A stretch of DNA of 64,000 nucleotides from CAVVSD01 sp963750895 (GTDB lineage Bacteria; Actinomycetota; Thermoleophilia; Solirubrobacterales; Solirubrobacteraceae). The position numbers and the translations under genes were made by a program. Of this stretch, positions 33,101 through 42,298 are shown in pieces (position 1 is the stretch's first letter; each line of letters starts with the position of its first letter). The DNA is taken from positions 124,001-188,000 of the forward strand of contig CAVVSD010000006.1 of NCBI GenBank assembly GCA_963750895.1, read 5' to 3'. The notes beneath the pieces are model-generated. The model worked only from the letters and a program-made list of their open reading frames with translations, was not told the DNA's origin and ran no database searches.

Positions 33101-33979
33101 GTGCTGCAGCTGCGCGTCTCCGGCGATGCCACGAGCTCGGTCGCCGTGGCGCGCACGCTCCGCGAGATCGCCGGCACGCGCAACGTGCACCGCACGGAGG
33201 ACGCCGACGGCGGCGCGGCCCTCGTGACCGCCGACCTCGACACGGACGCCGCCGACCCGGCGTTGGACGCGATGCGCAGGCTCGGCGTCCCGGCCCCGGA
33301 CATCCTGCTGCTGCGGCTCGAGTCGATCGGCCCGTCGGCGCATCTCGAGGGGATCACGAACGTCGTCTGGGCCGACCTGCTCAGCCAGGCCGGGAACAAC
33401 GCGCGCCCGCTCGCGCGCTACCTCGTGCTCATGACGATCGCCGGCGTGATCGCGGCGTTCGGCGTCATCGAGCACAACTCGATCCTCATCGTCGGCGCGA
33501 TGGCCGTCAGCCCCGACATCCTCCCGATCACGGCGACCTGCACGGGGCTCGTGCTGCACCGCTGGCGCCTGGCATGGCGAGCGATGGTGACGCTGCAGCT
33601 CGGCCTGGTGACGAGCTTCGCGGTGGCCGCCGTGCTGACGCTCGTGCTGAACGCCCTCGGCCTGCTGCCGGACGGGTTCGAGATCGGGGAGGGCGGTCTC
33701 CAGGGCCTCTCGACGGTCAACATCTCCACGGTCTTCGTCGCCCTCGCCGCGGGGGTCGCCGGCATGCTCGCGCTCGAGACCCGTGCCAGCGCGGCGGTCG
33801 GCGTCGCGATCTCCGTGACGACGATCCCCGCGTCGGCCTACCTCGGCGTGGCGATCGGCGTGGGCGAGGCCTCCAAGGCCGCGGGTGCGCTGCTCGTCCT
33901 CGTCATCAACGTCGCGATGCTCGTCGTCGGGGGCAGCGCGGCGCTCATCCTGCAGCGCCGGCTGGCGAGAGCACGATGA
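33101..33979 (+). CDS. DUF389 membrane protein
   Basis: Membrane protein of 292 residues. The N-terminal ~85 residues are soluble with a ferredoxin-like pattern (LQLRVSGDATSSVAVARTLREIAGTRNVHR), followed by the DUF389 membrane domain with about six helices, containing the family core GVIEHNSILIVGAMAVSPDILPITATCTGL (seen in parts). Some members are proposed transporters or hydrophobic-domain proteins, but the function is not established. GTG 33101 starts at the first beta strand. Its last 35 bases overlap the convergent antiporter gene. Confidence 0.82.
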   Translation: MLQLRVSGDATSSVAVARTLREIAGTRNVHRTEDADGGAALVTADLDTDAADPALDAMRRLGVPAPDILLLRLESIGPSAHLEGITNVVWADLLSQAGNNARPLARYLVLMTIAGVIAAFGVIEHNSILIVGAMAVSPDILPITATCTGLVLHRWRLAWRAMVTLQLGLVTSFAVAAVLTLVLNALGLLPDGFEIGEGGLQGLSTVNISTVFVALAAGVAGMLALETRASAAVGVAISVTTIPASAYLGVAIGVGEASKAAGALLVLVINVAMLVVGGSAALILQRRLARAR

Positions 33980-35702
33980 GCCGCTCGCCAGGCCCGGCCT
34001 GAAGGCCGGTCTCGTCGGTCGCGACGCGGATCTCGCCGCCGGCGCCGATCACGAAGAGCGCGAGCCCGTCGCCGTCCTCGCGCTCCACGAGCTGCCAGCC
34101 CTCGGTCACGTAGCGGTCGAGCTCCGCCGAGCTGGGGTTGCCGTCGGCGATGATCCCCGCCTCGCCGGGCACCGGGGCGAAGTCGCCGTGGTCGTGGTCG
34201 CTCGCCGCGCGGAACACGTGGCCGTGCCCCAGCTCGACGCGCAGCTCGGCGGCTGCGAGCGCGTTGAAGTCGTCGTTGCGCGAGAGCAGCAGCGCGTCGG
34301 TGATCTCCTCGAGCTCCGCCTCGCGGGTCAGCGCGCCGTGCATCACGCTGCCGCGGTCGGCCTCCAGCCCCATGGCCCGCGCCGCAGCCTGGTCGTCGGG
34401 GTTGCCGGCCCACAACCGGACGCTGATCCCCGCGCGCTGCAGCGCGGACGCCGTCTCTCGCGCGAAGGGCCCGCCGCCGACGACGAGCACCGTCGTGCCA
34501 CGGTGCCCCGCGACCCCGAGCAGCCTCGCGGCCGGCGCGGCGGTCAGCCCGTAGAGGACGACGGTGCAGAAGATCGCCACGAACGCGATCGGCAGGACGT
34601 CGTCGCCGCCCGGGATCCCGGCCTGGGTGAGCCCGAGGCCGAACGCGGACGCAGTGGCGCCGGCCACGATGCCGCGCGGCGCCATCCAGGCGATGAACGC
34701 GCGCTCGTGCAGCGTGAGATCCGACCGCCACGTCGCGAGCGCCACCGCCAGCGGGCGGATGACGAACGCCATGGCGGCCACGACGAGCAGCGCTCCCGGC
34801 AGGACGGACTCGACGGCGGACGGCGTCACCGACGCCGCGATGAGGACGAAGAGGATCCCGATGAGCAGCTGGACCAGCGTCCCCTGGAACTCGAGCGTCA
34901 GCGAGACGTCGATCCGCCGCTGGTTCGCCAGGATCATCCCCATGAGGGTCACCGCGACGAACCCGGCGTCGTCGCGCAGCAGGTCCGCGCCCACGAGCGC
35001 CGCGGTGACCATCATGAGCACCGCGGGCACCGCCTGACGCGGCGCTGTGCGCTGGGTCTCCACGAGCAGCACCCACAGGATCGCGGCCGCCGCGACGCCC
35101 ACCGCGGCGCCGATGCCGATGCTCGCGAACATCTCGCCCGGGTGCCAGCCGCCGTCGCTCGCCAGCACGGCGTGGAAGACGACGACGCCGAGCAGCGCGC
35201 CGACGGGATCGACGAGCACGCCCTCCCAGGTCACGAGCGACCGGATGCGCGGCGCCGGCCGGGCGTAGGCCAGCAGCGGCAGCACGACCGTGGGGCCGGA
35301 CACGACGAGGATGGCGCCGAGGACGAGCGCGGCCTGGGTGCTCACGCCGCCCACGAGCAGCCAGACCGCGACCGCCACGCCGGCGAACGTCACGAGGACA
35401 CCGACACCGACGAGCCGCCCGACGAGGAGACGGATCCGCGGCTCGATCTCCTCGAGCGAGAGCCGCAGCCCGGCCTCGAAGAGGATCACCCCGACGGCCA
35501 GCGAGACGAACGGCTGGAAGATCTGACCGAGCAGCACGTCCGGATGGACGGTGTCGGTGAGGATCCCGGCGACGAAGCCCACCGGGAGCAGCACGACGAT
35601 CGCGGGCAGCCCCGCGAGCCGCGCGACCAGCTGCGAGCCGATCGCCAGGACGACGACCAGCCCGAGCCCGAGGAGGACCTCGTCCGTCGAGAGGCCGCCC
35701 AT
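33945..35702 (-). CDS. Cation/proton antiporter (CPA family) with a regulatory C-terminus
   Basis: Antiporter of 585 residues. The first ~390 residues carry about 12-13 hydrophobic helices with the NhaP/CPA1-type region AILVVSGPTVVLPLL and VTWEGVLVDPVGALLGV, whose Asp is the likely ion-binding residue. The remainder is soluble: a Rossmann-like TrkA-N segment (TTVLVVGGGPFARETASALQRAGI) followed by a TrkA-C-like end. This layout resembles Na+(K+)/H+ antiporters gated by nucleotides, used for pH and salt balance. The 3' end overlaps the DUF389 gene. Confidence 0.88.
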   Translation of the reverse strand: MGGLSTDEVLLGLGLVVVLAIGSQLVARLAGLPAIVVLLPVGFVAGILTDTVHPDVLLGQIFQPFVSLAVGVILFEAGLRLSLEEIEPRIRLLVGRLVGVGVLVTFAGVAVAVWLLVGGVSTQAALVLGAILVVSGPTVVLPLLAYARPAPRIRSLVTWEGVLVDPVGALLGVVVFHAVLASDGGWHPGEMFASIGIGAAVGVAAAAILWVLLVETQRTAPRQAVPAVLMMVTAALVGADLLRDDAGFVAVTLMGMILANQRRIDVSLTLEFQGTLVQLLIGILFVLIAASVTPSAVESVLPGALLVVAAMAFVIRPLAVALATWRSDLTLHERAFIAWMAPRGIVAGATASAFGLGLTQAGIPGGDDVLPIAFVAIFCTVVLYGLTAAPAARLLGVAGHRGTTVLVVGGGPFARETASALQRAGISVRLWAGNPDDQAAARAMGLEADRGSVMHGALTREAELEEITDALLLSRNDDFNALAAAELRVELGHGHVFRAASDHDHGDFAPVPGEAGIIADGNPSSAELDRYVTEGWQLVEREDGDGLALFVIGAGGEIRVATDETGLQAGPGERLIVLSPAGAAG

Positions 35703-35708
35703 CCGACC

Positions 35709-36038
35709 TCAGCGGCTGAGCAGCTTCACGCTCGCCCAGATCCCGATGTCGACGATGACCGCGATGCCGACGACGATCCACTGCGCGCCGGCCACTGGCT
35801 CGGAGTTCACGCTCCACATGATCGCGTACGTCAACGTCGTCGTCGGCAGCAGCAGGAACCCGAGGACCCGGAGGGCGGTGCTGTCGATCGCCTTGCCGAC
35901 GAGACCGCCGAAGATCCACATGCCGACCAGGATCAGCCGCGGCACCGACATGAGGAACAGCACCGTCAGCCAGCCCATGATGCGCACGGCGACGGAGGGT
36001 TCGCCCTTCCCGGGCGCAGGGATGGGTGTGATCAGCAT
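35709..36038 (-). CDS. Hypothetical small membrane protein
   Basis: Protein of 109 residues with three likely membrane helices (about residues 18-45, 52-78 and 86-105). Residues at the ends are polar (MLITPIPAPGKGEP and SVKLLSR). No family is recognised beyond similarity in style to small actinobacterial membrane proteins. It lies 6 bases upstream of the antiporter gene on the same strand, so it is probably co-transcribed with it, and is divergent from zwf. Confidence 0.65.
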   Translation of the reverse strand: MLITPIPAPGKGEPSVAVRIMGWLTVLFLMSVPRLILVGMWIFGGLVGKAIDSTALRVLGFLLLPTTTLTYAIMWSVNSEPVAGAQWIVVGIAVIVDIGIWASVKLLSR

Positions 36039-36125
36039 GCGCGCAGCTTGAACGCGGCTCGCGGGAGCACGTTCATACGCATCGGGTGATGCTCCGGAGG
36101 GCCGCCGGAGCGAGCATCGTCCGCG
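36039..36125. promoter_or_regulatory. Divergent promoter region upstream of zwf with an imperfect inverted repeat
   Basis: Arms GATGCTCCGG (36088-36097) and CCGGAG-CGA-GCATC (36105-36118) form an inverted repeat with a 4-base bulge, ending 7 bases before the zwf ATG at 36126. It could be an operator or a leader hairpin of the eight-gene operon. Confidence 0.4.
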
Positions 36126-37529
36126 ATGACCACCGCAGCGCAGCAGCCGGCGGACGTGTTCGTCTCCTTCGGCATCACCGGCGATCTGGCGAAGGTCATG
36201 ACCTTCCGGTCGCTGTACCGCCTCGAGCGCCGAGGCCTCCTGACCTGTCCGATCGTCGGCGTGGCCGTCGACGACTGGTCCGTCGAAGATCTCCGCGCGC
36301 ATGCGCGCAGCGCGATCCAGGGAACCGGGGAGACGATCGACGACGAGGTGTTCGCGCGCTTCGCCGCGCGGCTGTCCTACGTCTCCGGCGACTTCTCCGA
36401 TCCCGAGACGTTCGAGCGGCTCGCCCGCGTGCTCGACGGCCGCCGAAGCCCCGTCTACTACCTCGAGATCCCGCCGTTCCTGTTCGGGACGGTCGTGAAG
36501 GGGCTCGCCGGGGCGGGCCTCATCGAGAACGCCCGCGTCGTCGTCGAGAAGCCCTTCGGGCACGACCTCGCGTCCGCGCGGCAGCTCAACGACGAGGTCC
36601 ACGAGCACCTCGACGAGTCCCAGGTGTACCGGATCGACCACTTCCTCGGGAAGATGGGTCTGGCCGAGACGCTCTACCTGCGGTTCGCGAACACCCTGTT
36701 CGAGCCGGTGTGGAACCGCAACCACGTCGCGTCGGTGCAGATCACGATGGCCGAGAGCTTCGGCGTCGCCGATCGCGGCCACTTCTACGACCCCGTCGGC
36801 GCGCTGCGCGACGTCGTCGTCAACCACCTCATGCAGGTCGTCGCCGCGGCCGCGATCGAGCCGCCCGCCGGCCGCGATCCCGGGGCGCTCAAGGACGCGC
36901 TGCACTCGCTCTTCCACGCGATGCCCGACGCCGATCCGGCGCACTACGTCCGTGGCCAGCACGACGGCTACCGCGACGTCGACGGGGTCAAGCCGGACTC
37001 CACGACCGAGACGTACGCCGCCATGCGGCTGGAGATCGACAACTGGCGCTGGACCGGCGTGCCGTTCTTCATCCGGACCGGCAAGCTGCTGCCGATCACG
37101 CAGACCGAGCTGCGGCTCGTGTTCCACACACCGCCGAAGCTGGGCTTCCACCGCCACGCCTCGCACGCACCGGAGGCCGACCAGCTCATCATCAAGCTCG
37201 ACCCGACGACCGGCGTCCGGCTCCTCTTCGAGGCGCAGCGGGGCGACGACGCGGCGGAACCCGAGCAGGTGCACATGGACCTCGAGTTCGCCGACCAGGG
37301 CGGCGAGGCCGCGACCCCGTACGAGGTGCTGCTGCACGCGGCGATGCTCGGCGACAGCACGCGCTTCAAGCGCCAGGACAGCGTCGAGGAGACGTGGAGG
37401 ATCATGGAGCCGCTGGTCGCGAACCCCCCGCCCGTGCATCCCTACGAGCCCGGGTCGTGGGGACCGGAGGCCGCGGATTCCGTCGTCGCGGGCCACGGTC
37501 GCTGGCACGACCCGTGGGTGGCGTCATGA
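36126..37529 (+). CDS. zwf: Glucose-6-phosphate 1-dehydrogenase
   Basis: First enzyme of the oxidative pentose phosphate path, 467 residues, converting glucose 6-phosphate and NAD(P)+ to 6-phosphogluconolactone. The nucleotide motif GITGDLAKVMTFRSLYRL is at the N-terminus, VVVEKPFGHDLASA follows, and the active-site stretch is YRIDHFLGKM, where the usual DHYLGKE has Phe for Tyr and Met for Glu while the His and Lys are kept. It heads an eight-gene operon with 4- to 11-base overlaps, and gluconokinase at 23636 feeds the same pathway. Confidence 0.93.
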   Translation: MTTAAQQPADVFVSFGITGDLAKVMTFRSLYRLERRGLLTCPIVGVAVDDWSVEDLRAHARSAIQGTGETIDDEVFARFAARLSYVSGDFSDPETFERLARVLDGRRSPVYYLEIPPFLFGTVVKGLAGAGLIENARVVVEKPFGHDLASARQLNDEVHEHLDESQVYRIDHFLGKMGLAETLYLRFANTLFEPVWNRNHVASVQITMAESFGVADRGHFYDPVGALRDVVVNHLMQVVAAAAIEPPAGRDPGALKDALHSLFHAMPDADPAHYVRGQHDGYRDVDGVKPDSTTETYAAMRLEIDNWRWTGVPFFIRTGKLLPITQTELRLVFHTPPKLGFHRHASHAPEADQLIIKLDPTTGVRLLFEAQRGDDAAEPEQVHMDLEFADQGGEAATPYEVLLHAAMLGDSTRFKRQDSVEETWRIMEPLVANPPPVHPYEPGSWGPEAADSVVAGHGRWHDPWVAS

Positions 37530-39415
37530 CCGCCGCCCAGGAGAAGCCGACGCCGAGCCTGGTGCCGCTCTCGCCGTTCCCGCCGATCGCGGACTACGCG
37601 TTCCTGTCGGACTGCCACACCGCCGCGCTCGTCGCGCCCGACGGCTCGATCGACTGGCTCTGCGTCCCCAGCTTCGACGCCGCGAGCGTGTTCGGCACGC
37701 TCCTGGACCGCGGGGCGGGATCGTTCCGGTTCGGCCCGTTCGGCATCAACGCGCCGGCGGCGCGCTCGTACCTGCCGGGGACGAACGTCCTCATGACCAC
37801 CTGGCACACGACGACCGGCTGGATCGTGGTGCGCGACGCCCTCGTGATGGGCCCGAACCACCAGGAGGACACGGTCACGCCGCACACGCGGCCGCCGGCC
37901 GACGAGGACGCGGAGCACCTCCTGGTCCGCACGGTCGAGTGCATCGAGGGGAGCGTCGAGCTCGAGCTCGTCTGCGAGCCGGTCTTCGACTACGGCCGCA
38001 CCCCTGCCGAGTGGTCGCTCGTCGGCGGCTCGCGCCAGACCGCCGACGCGACAGGAGCCGGCACGACGATCCGCCTGCAGACGGACCTGTCCGTCGGCAT
38101 CGAGGGCAACCGCGTGCGTGCCCGGCACGTGCTGCGCAAGGGCGAGCGGGCGTACTGCTCGCTCTCGTGGGCGGAGGCGCTGGCATCGCCGGCCGACGTC
38201 GATCAGGCCGACGCGGCGATCCTCGCGACGACCACCTTCTGGCGCGAGTGGCTCGATCGGGCGCGGCTGCCCGACCACCGCTGGCGCGAGCCGATCCAAC
38301 GCTCGGCGCTGGCGATCAAGGGCCTGACCTACATGCCCACCGGCGCGACGGTCGCCGCCGCGACGACCTCGCTGCCGGAGACGCCGGGCGGCGAGCGCAA
38401 CTGGGACTACCGCTACACGTGGATGCGCGACTCCACGTTCACGCTGCAGGCGCTGCACTGGCTCAACCTCGACTGGGAGGCCGACGAGTTCATGCAGTTC
38501 GTCGCCGACCTGGAGCCCAACGCCGACGGGTCGCTGCAGATCATGTACGGCGTCGACGGACGGCGCGACCTGACCGAGTCCACGCGCGACGAGCTCTCCG
38601 GCTACGAGGGCGCGCACCCGGTGCGCATCGGCAACGGCGCGTTCGACCAGCGCCAGAACGACGTCTACGGCGCGGTGCTGGACTCCATCCTGCTCCACAC
38701 CCGGCGCAGCCAGCGGCTGCCGCGGCGGCTGTGGCCGCTCGTGCAGTCCCAGGCGGAGGGTGCGACGCGCGTCTGGCGCGAGCCCGACCAGGGGATCTGG
38801 GAGGCGCGGGGCGCACCGCAGCACTACGTGTCGTCCAAGCTCATGTGCTGGATCGCGCTGGACCGCGCGGCCAAGCTCGCCGCCATCCGGGGCGTCCCCG
38901 ACCTGCAGGCCACGTGGGGTGCGCTCGCCGAGGAGATCCGCGCGGACATCCTCGAGCACGGCGTGGACGACCGCGGCGTCCTGCGCCAGCACTACGACAC
39001 CGACGCGCTCGACGCGTCGACGCTGCTCGCGGCGCTGTTCGGGTTCCTGCCCGGCGACGACCCGCGGCTGCGCGCGAGCGTCCTGGCGATCGCGGACGAG
39101 CTGACCGAGGACGGCTTCGTCCTGCGCTACCGGACGGGGGAGACCGACGACGGGCTCTCGGGCAAGGAGGGGACGTTCCTCATCTGCTCGTTCTGGCTCG
39201 TGTCGGCGCTGGCGATCATCGGCGAGACGGCGCGGGCGCGCGACCTCATGGAGCGCCTGCTGCGCGAGGCGTCCCCGCTCGGGCTCTACGCGGAGGAGTT
39301 CGAGGTCGCGACGAGCCGGCACCTCGGGAACTTCCCGCAGGCCTTCTCGCACCTCGCGCTCATCGAGGCCGCGGGACGCATCATCCTCGCCGAGCGACTG
39401 GCGGAGCTCTCATGA
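37526..39415 (+). CDS. Glycoside hydrolase family 15 protein (glucoamylase/trehalase type)
   Basis: Cytoplasmic GH15 enzyme of 629 residues with no signal peptide. An N-terminal beta-sandwich (IADYAFLSDCHTAALVAPDGSIDWLCVPSFDAASVFG, seen in parts) is followed by the (alpha/alpha)6 barrel with NWDYRYTWMRDSTFTLQAL and a later EEFEVATSRHLGNFPQAFSHLALI. The EE-x and KEGTF regions match the catalytic glutamates. Members of this subgroup act on trehalose or on short alpha-glucans and release glucose. It overlaps zwf and the GMC gene by 4 bases each, so released glucose may be routed to the pentose phosphate path. Confidence 0.88.
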   Translation: MTAAQEKPTPSLVPLSPFPPIADYAFLSDCHTAALVAPDGSIDWLCVPSFDAASVFGTLLDRGAGSFRFGPFGINAPAARSYLPGTNVLMTTWHTTTGWIVVRDALVMGPNHQEDTVTPHTRPPADEDAEHLLVRTVECIEGSVELELVCEPVFDYGRTPAEWSLVGGSRQTADATGAGTTIRLQTDLSVGIEGNRVRARHVLRKGERAYCSLSWAEALASPADVDQADAAILATTTFWREWLDRARLPDHRWREPIQRSALAIKGLTYMPTGATVAAATTSLPETPGGERNWDYRYTWMRDSTFTLQALHWLNLDWEADEFMQFVADLEPNADGSLQIMYGVDGRRDLTESTRDELSGYEGAHPVRIGNGAFDQRQNDVYGAVLDSILLHTRRSQRLPRRLWPLVQSQAEGATRVWREPDQGIWEARGAPQHYVSSKLMCWIALDRAAKLAAIRGVPDLQATWGALAEEIRADILEHGVDDRGVLRQHYDTDALDASTLLAALFGFLPGDDPRLRASVLAIADELTEDGFVLRYRTGETDDGLSGKEGTFLICSFWLVSALAIIGETARARDLMERLLREASPLGLYAEEFEVATSRHLGNFPQAFSHLALIEAAGRIILAERLAELS

Positions 39416-40998
39416 CCTCGTACGACGTGATCGTGATCGGCAGCGGCGCCGGTGGAGGGACGCTCGTGCGCCACCTCGCACCGTCGGGCAAGCGGGTCCT
39501 GCTGCTCGAACGCGGCGACTGGCTGCGCCGCGAGCCGGCCAACTGGTCGGCCCACGACGTGTTCGTCGACAACCGCTACATCTCCCCGGACACCTGGTAC
39601 GACGACCACGGGAAGAGCTTCCAGCCGCAGGTCCACTACTACGTCGGCGGCGCGACGAAGCTGTACGGCGCGGCGCTGTACCGCCTGCGCAAGGAGGACC
39701 TCGGCGAGCTGCACCACCACGACGGCGTCTCGCCCGCGTGGCCGATCTCCTACGACGAGCTCGAGCCGTACTACACCCTCGCCGAGCAGCTCTACCACGT
39801 GCACGGCGCGCGCGGCGAGGACCCGACCGAGCCCGCGAGCAGCGCGCCGTACCCGCACCCCGCGGTGAGCCACGAGCCGCGCATCCAGCAGCTCCACGAC
39901 GACCTGGAGGCGATCGGGCGCCACCCGTTCCACGCGCCCTGCGGGGTCATGCTCGACGAGCTCGACATGCACGACAGCGCGTGCGTGCGCTGCGCGACCT
40001 GCGACGGCTTCCCGTGCCTCGTGCACGCGAAGTCCGACGCGGAGGTGCTCGGCGTGCGCCCCGCCCTGGAGCACGACAACGTCACGTTGCTCACCAACGC
40101 GCACGCCGTGCGGCTGGAGACGAACGCGGCCGGCACGTCGGTGACCGGCGTCGTCGTCGACCACGGCGGGGTGCAGGAGACGTTCTCGGCCGACCTCGTC
40201 GTCGTCTCCTGTGGCGCGGCGAACAGCGCGAAGCTGCTGCTGGCGTCCGCGTCGGAGGCGCACCCCAACGGCCTGGCCAACGGCTCGGACCAGGTCGGGC
40301 GCAACTACATGTTCCACAACAGCCAGGCCGTCCTCGCGCTCTCGAAGGAGCCGAACCCGACGGTCTTCCAGAAGACGCTCGGGCTGAACGACTTCTACTT
40401 CGGCACCGACGACGTCGACTACCCGCTCGGCAACATCCAGATGGTCGGCAAGTCCTCGGCGGAGATGTACCGGGGCGAGAAGCCGCTGCAGACCCGCCTG
40501 GCGCCGGAGCGGACCCTGGAGAACGTCGCCCGGCACGCCGTCGACTTCTGGCTGTCCACGGAGGACCTGCCCAAGGCCGACAACCGCGTGACGCTGCGCG
40601 ACGACGGCAACGTCCAGATCGCCTACACCGAGTCGAACGAGGTGCCGAAGAAGCGCCTGCTGCACGAGCTCAAGGGGATGCTCGGCCACCTCGGCATGCA
40701 TCCCGACCACCTGATCCCGCGCCACGCGTACCTCAAGAACGAGATCCCCGTCGCCGGCGTCGCCCACCAGGCCGGCACGTGCCGCTTCGGCGCCGACCCG
40801 GCCAGCTCCGTCCTCGACACCGACTGCAGGGCCCACGAGGTCGACAACCTCTACGTCGTCGACACGAGCTTCTTCCCGAGCATCGGGGCGGTGAACCCGG
40901 CGCTCACCGCGATGGCGAACGGGCTGCGCGTCGGCGACCACCTCCTCGAGCGCATGGGCTGCCCGCACAACCGGCACGAGCCGACCCATGTCGGGTGA
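39412..40998 (+). CDS. GMC-family FAD oxidoreductase
   Basis: Flavoenzyme of 528 residues in the glucose-methanol-choline family. The FAD motif VIGSGAGGGTLVRHLAPSGKRVLLLERG starts at residue 8 (seen in parts), with a second GMC pattern YYVGGATKLYGAALYR, a Cys-rich insert CVRCATCDGFPCLVHAK that may bind a cluster or metal, and the C-terminal VDTSFFPSIGAVNPALTAMANGLRVGDHLL. These enzymes oxidise alcohols or sugars and often feed electrons to quinones or cytochromes. The neighbours (NDH-2, cytochrome bd) suggest a quinone acceptor; substrate unknown. It overlaps ndh by 11 bases. Confidence 0.85.
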   Translation: MTSYDVIVIGSGAGGGTLVRHLAPSGKRVLLLERGDWLRREPANWSAHDVFVDNRYISPDTWYDDHGKSFQPQVHYYVGGATKLYGAALYRLRKEDLGELHHHDGVSPAWPISYDELEPYYTLAEQLYHVHGARGEDPTEPASSAPYPHPAVSHEPRIQQLHDDLEAIGRHPFHAPCGVMLDELDMHDSACVRCATCDGFPCLVHAKSDAEVLGVRPALEHDNVTLLTNAHAVRLETNAAGTSVTGVVVDHGGVQETFSADLVVVSCGAANSAKLLLASASEAHPNGLANGSDQVGRNYMFHNSQAVLALSKEPNPTVFQKTLGLNDFYFGTDDVDYPLGNIQMVGKSSAEMYRGEKPLQTRLAPERTLENVARHAVDFWLSTEDLPKADNRVTLRDDGNVQIAYTESNEVPKKRLLHELKGMLGHLGMHPDHLIPRHAYLKNEIPVAGVAHQAGTCRFGADPASSVLDTDCRAHEVDNLYVVDTSFFPSIGAVNPALTAMANGLRVGDHLLERMGCPHNRHEPTHVG

Positions 40999-42298
40999 CG
41001 ACCGGCTGCACGTCGTCGTCCTGGGCGGCGGGTTCGGCGGCGTCGGCTGCGCGCGCGAGCTGGCCAAGCACGACGACGTGCGCGTGTCGCTCGTCGACCG
41101 CAACAACTACCACCAGTTCCAGCCGCTCCTCTACCAGGTGGCCACGTCGCAGCTCGCGCCGAGCGACATCGCCTACTCGCTGCGCAAGCTGTTCCTCGAC
41201 GACCAGGACGTCGACGTCGTGCTGGGCGAGGTCGACTCGGTGGACCTGGCCGGCCATGCGGTCACGACGACCGAGGGCCTGCGGGTCGAGGGCGACGTGC
41301 TCGTGCTGGCGGCCGGATCGCAGCCGAACTTCTTCCGCACGAAGGGCGCGGAGGAGCACGCGTTCCCGCTCTACTCGCTGGACGACGCGGTCGAGCTGCG
41401 CTCGCGCATCCTCGGGGTCTTCGAGGCGGCCGACAACGACCCCGCGCTGCTCGACCAGGGCGCGCTGAACTTCGTGATCGTCGGCGGCGGGCCCACCGGC
41501 GTGGAGCTCGCCGGCGCCCTCAGCGACCTCATCCACGAGACGATGACCGCGGAGTACCACCACCTCGCCGTCACGGCCGCGCAGGTGCACCTCGTGGACC
41601 TCGGCACGTCCCTGCTCGCCCCGTTCTCCGACAGCGCCCACGGCTACGCGTCGAAGGTGCTGGAACGCAAGGGCGTGCGGCTGCATCTCGGCGTGGCGGT
41701 GACCGAGATCGGGCCCGGGCACGTGACGCTCGCGGACGGCACGACGATCCCGACGCGCTGCGTCGTCTGGGGCGGCGGCATCATGGCGCCCGGCGCCACC
41801 GCCGGCGACGGCCTCCCGCACGGTCGCGGAGGCCGCGTCGACGTGCAGCCGGACCTCAGCGTCGAGGGCCTTCCCGGCGTGTACGTCGTGGGCGACGCCG
41901 CCAACATCCCGGGGCCGGACGGATCGAGCCTCCCGCAGCTCGGCTCGGTCGCCCTGCAGAGCGGTGCGTGGGCCGCCGACAACATCCGCGCCGTCGCCGC
42001 GGGCAAGCAGGCCAAGCCCTTCCACTACCACGACAAGGGCATCATGGCGATGATCGGCCGTGGCGCCGCGATCGCCGAGGTCGGCGCGCACCGCCACGAG
42101 CTGCACGGGGTCGTCGCCTTCTCCGCCTGGCTCGGCGTGCACTCGGCGCTCATGCTGGGCGTCCGCAACCGGATCGACGCGTTCGTCGCCTGGGGGTGGG
42201 ACAACTTCTCCTCCTCGCGCGGTCCGCAGGTGCTCGATCGAGCCGACGCCGCCCAGATCGACTGGGACGAGGACCGGGCGCCGTCGCCGTCGCCATGA
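40988..42298 (+). CDS. ndh: Type II NADH:quinone dehydrogenase
   Basis: Non-proton-pumping NADH dehydrogenase of 436 residues at the inner face of the membrane, passing electrons from NADH to the quinone pool. Motifs: FAD site VVVLGGGFGGVGCARELA, NADH site FVIVGGGPTGVELAGALSDL, and the quinone/FAD-tail region GVYVVGDAANIPGP and PQLGSVALQSG. A C-terminal amphipathic or hydrophobic part (FSAWLGVHSALMLGVRNRID) anchors it to the membrane. It sits directly upstream of cydAB, giving a complete NADH-to-oxygen chain in one operon. Confidence 0.92.
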   Translation: MSGDDRLHVVVLGGGFGGVGCARELAKHDDVRVSLVDRNNYHQFQPLLYQVATSQLAPSDIAYSLRKLFLDDQDVDVVLGEVDSVDLAGHAVTTTEGLRVEGDVLVLAAGSQPNFFRTKGAEEHAFPLYSLDDAVELRSRILGVFEAADNDPALLDQGALNFVIVGGGPTGVELAGALSDLIHETMTAEYHHLAVTAAQVHLVDLGTSLLAPFSDSAHGYASKVLERKGVRLHLGVAVTEIGPGHVTLADGTTIPTRCVVWGGGIMAPGATAGDGLPHGRGGRVDVQPDLSVEGLPGVYVVGDAANIPGPDGSSLPQLGSVALQSGAWAADNIRAVAAGKQAKPFHYHDKGIMAMIGRGAAIAEVGAHRHELHGVVAFSAWLGVHSALMLGVRNRIDAFVAWGWDNFSSSRGPQVLDRADAAQIDWDEDRAPSPSP

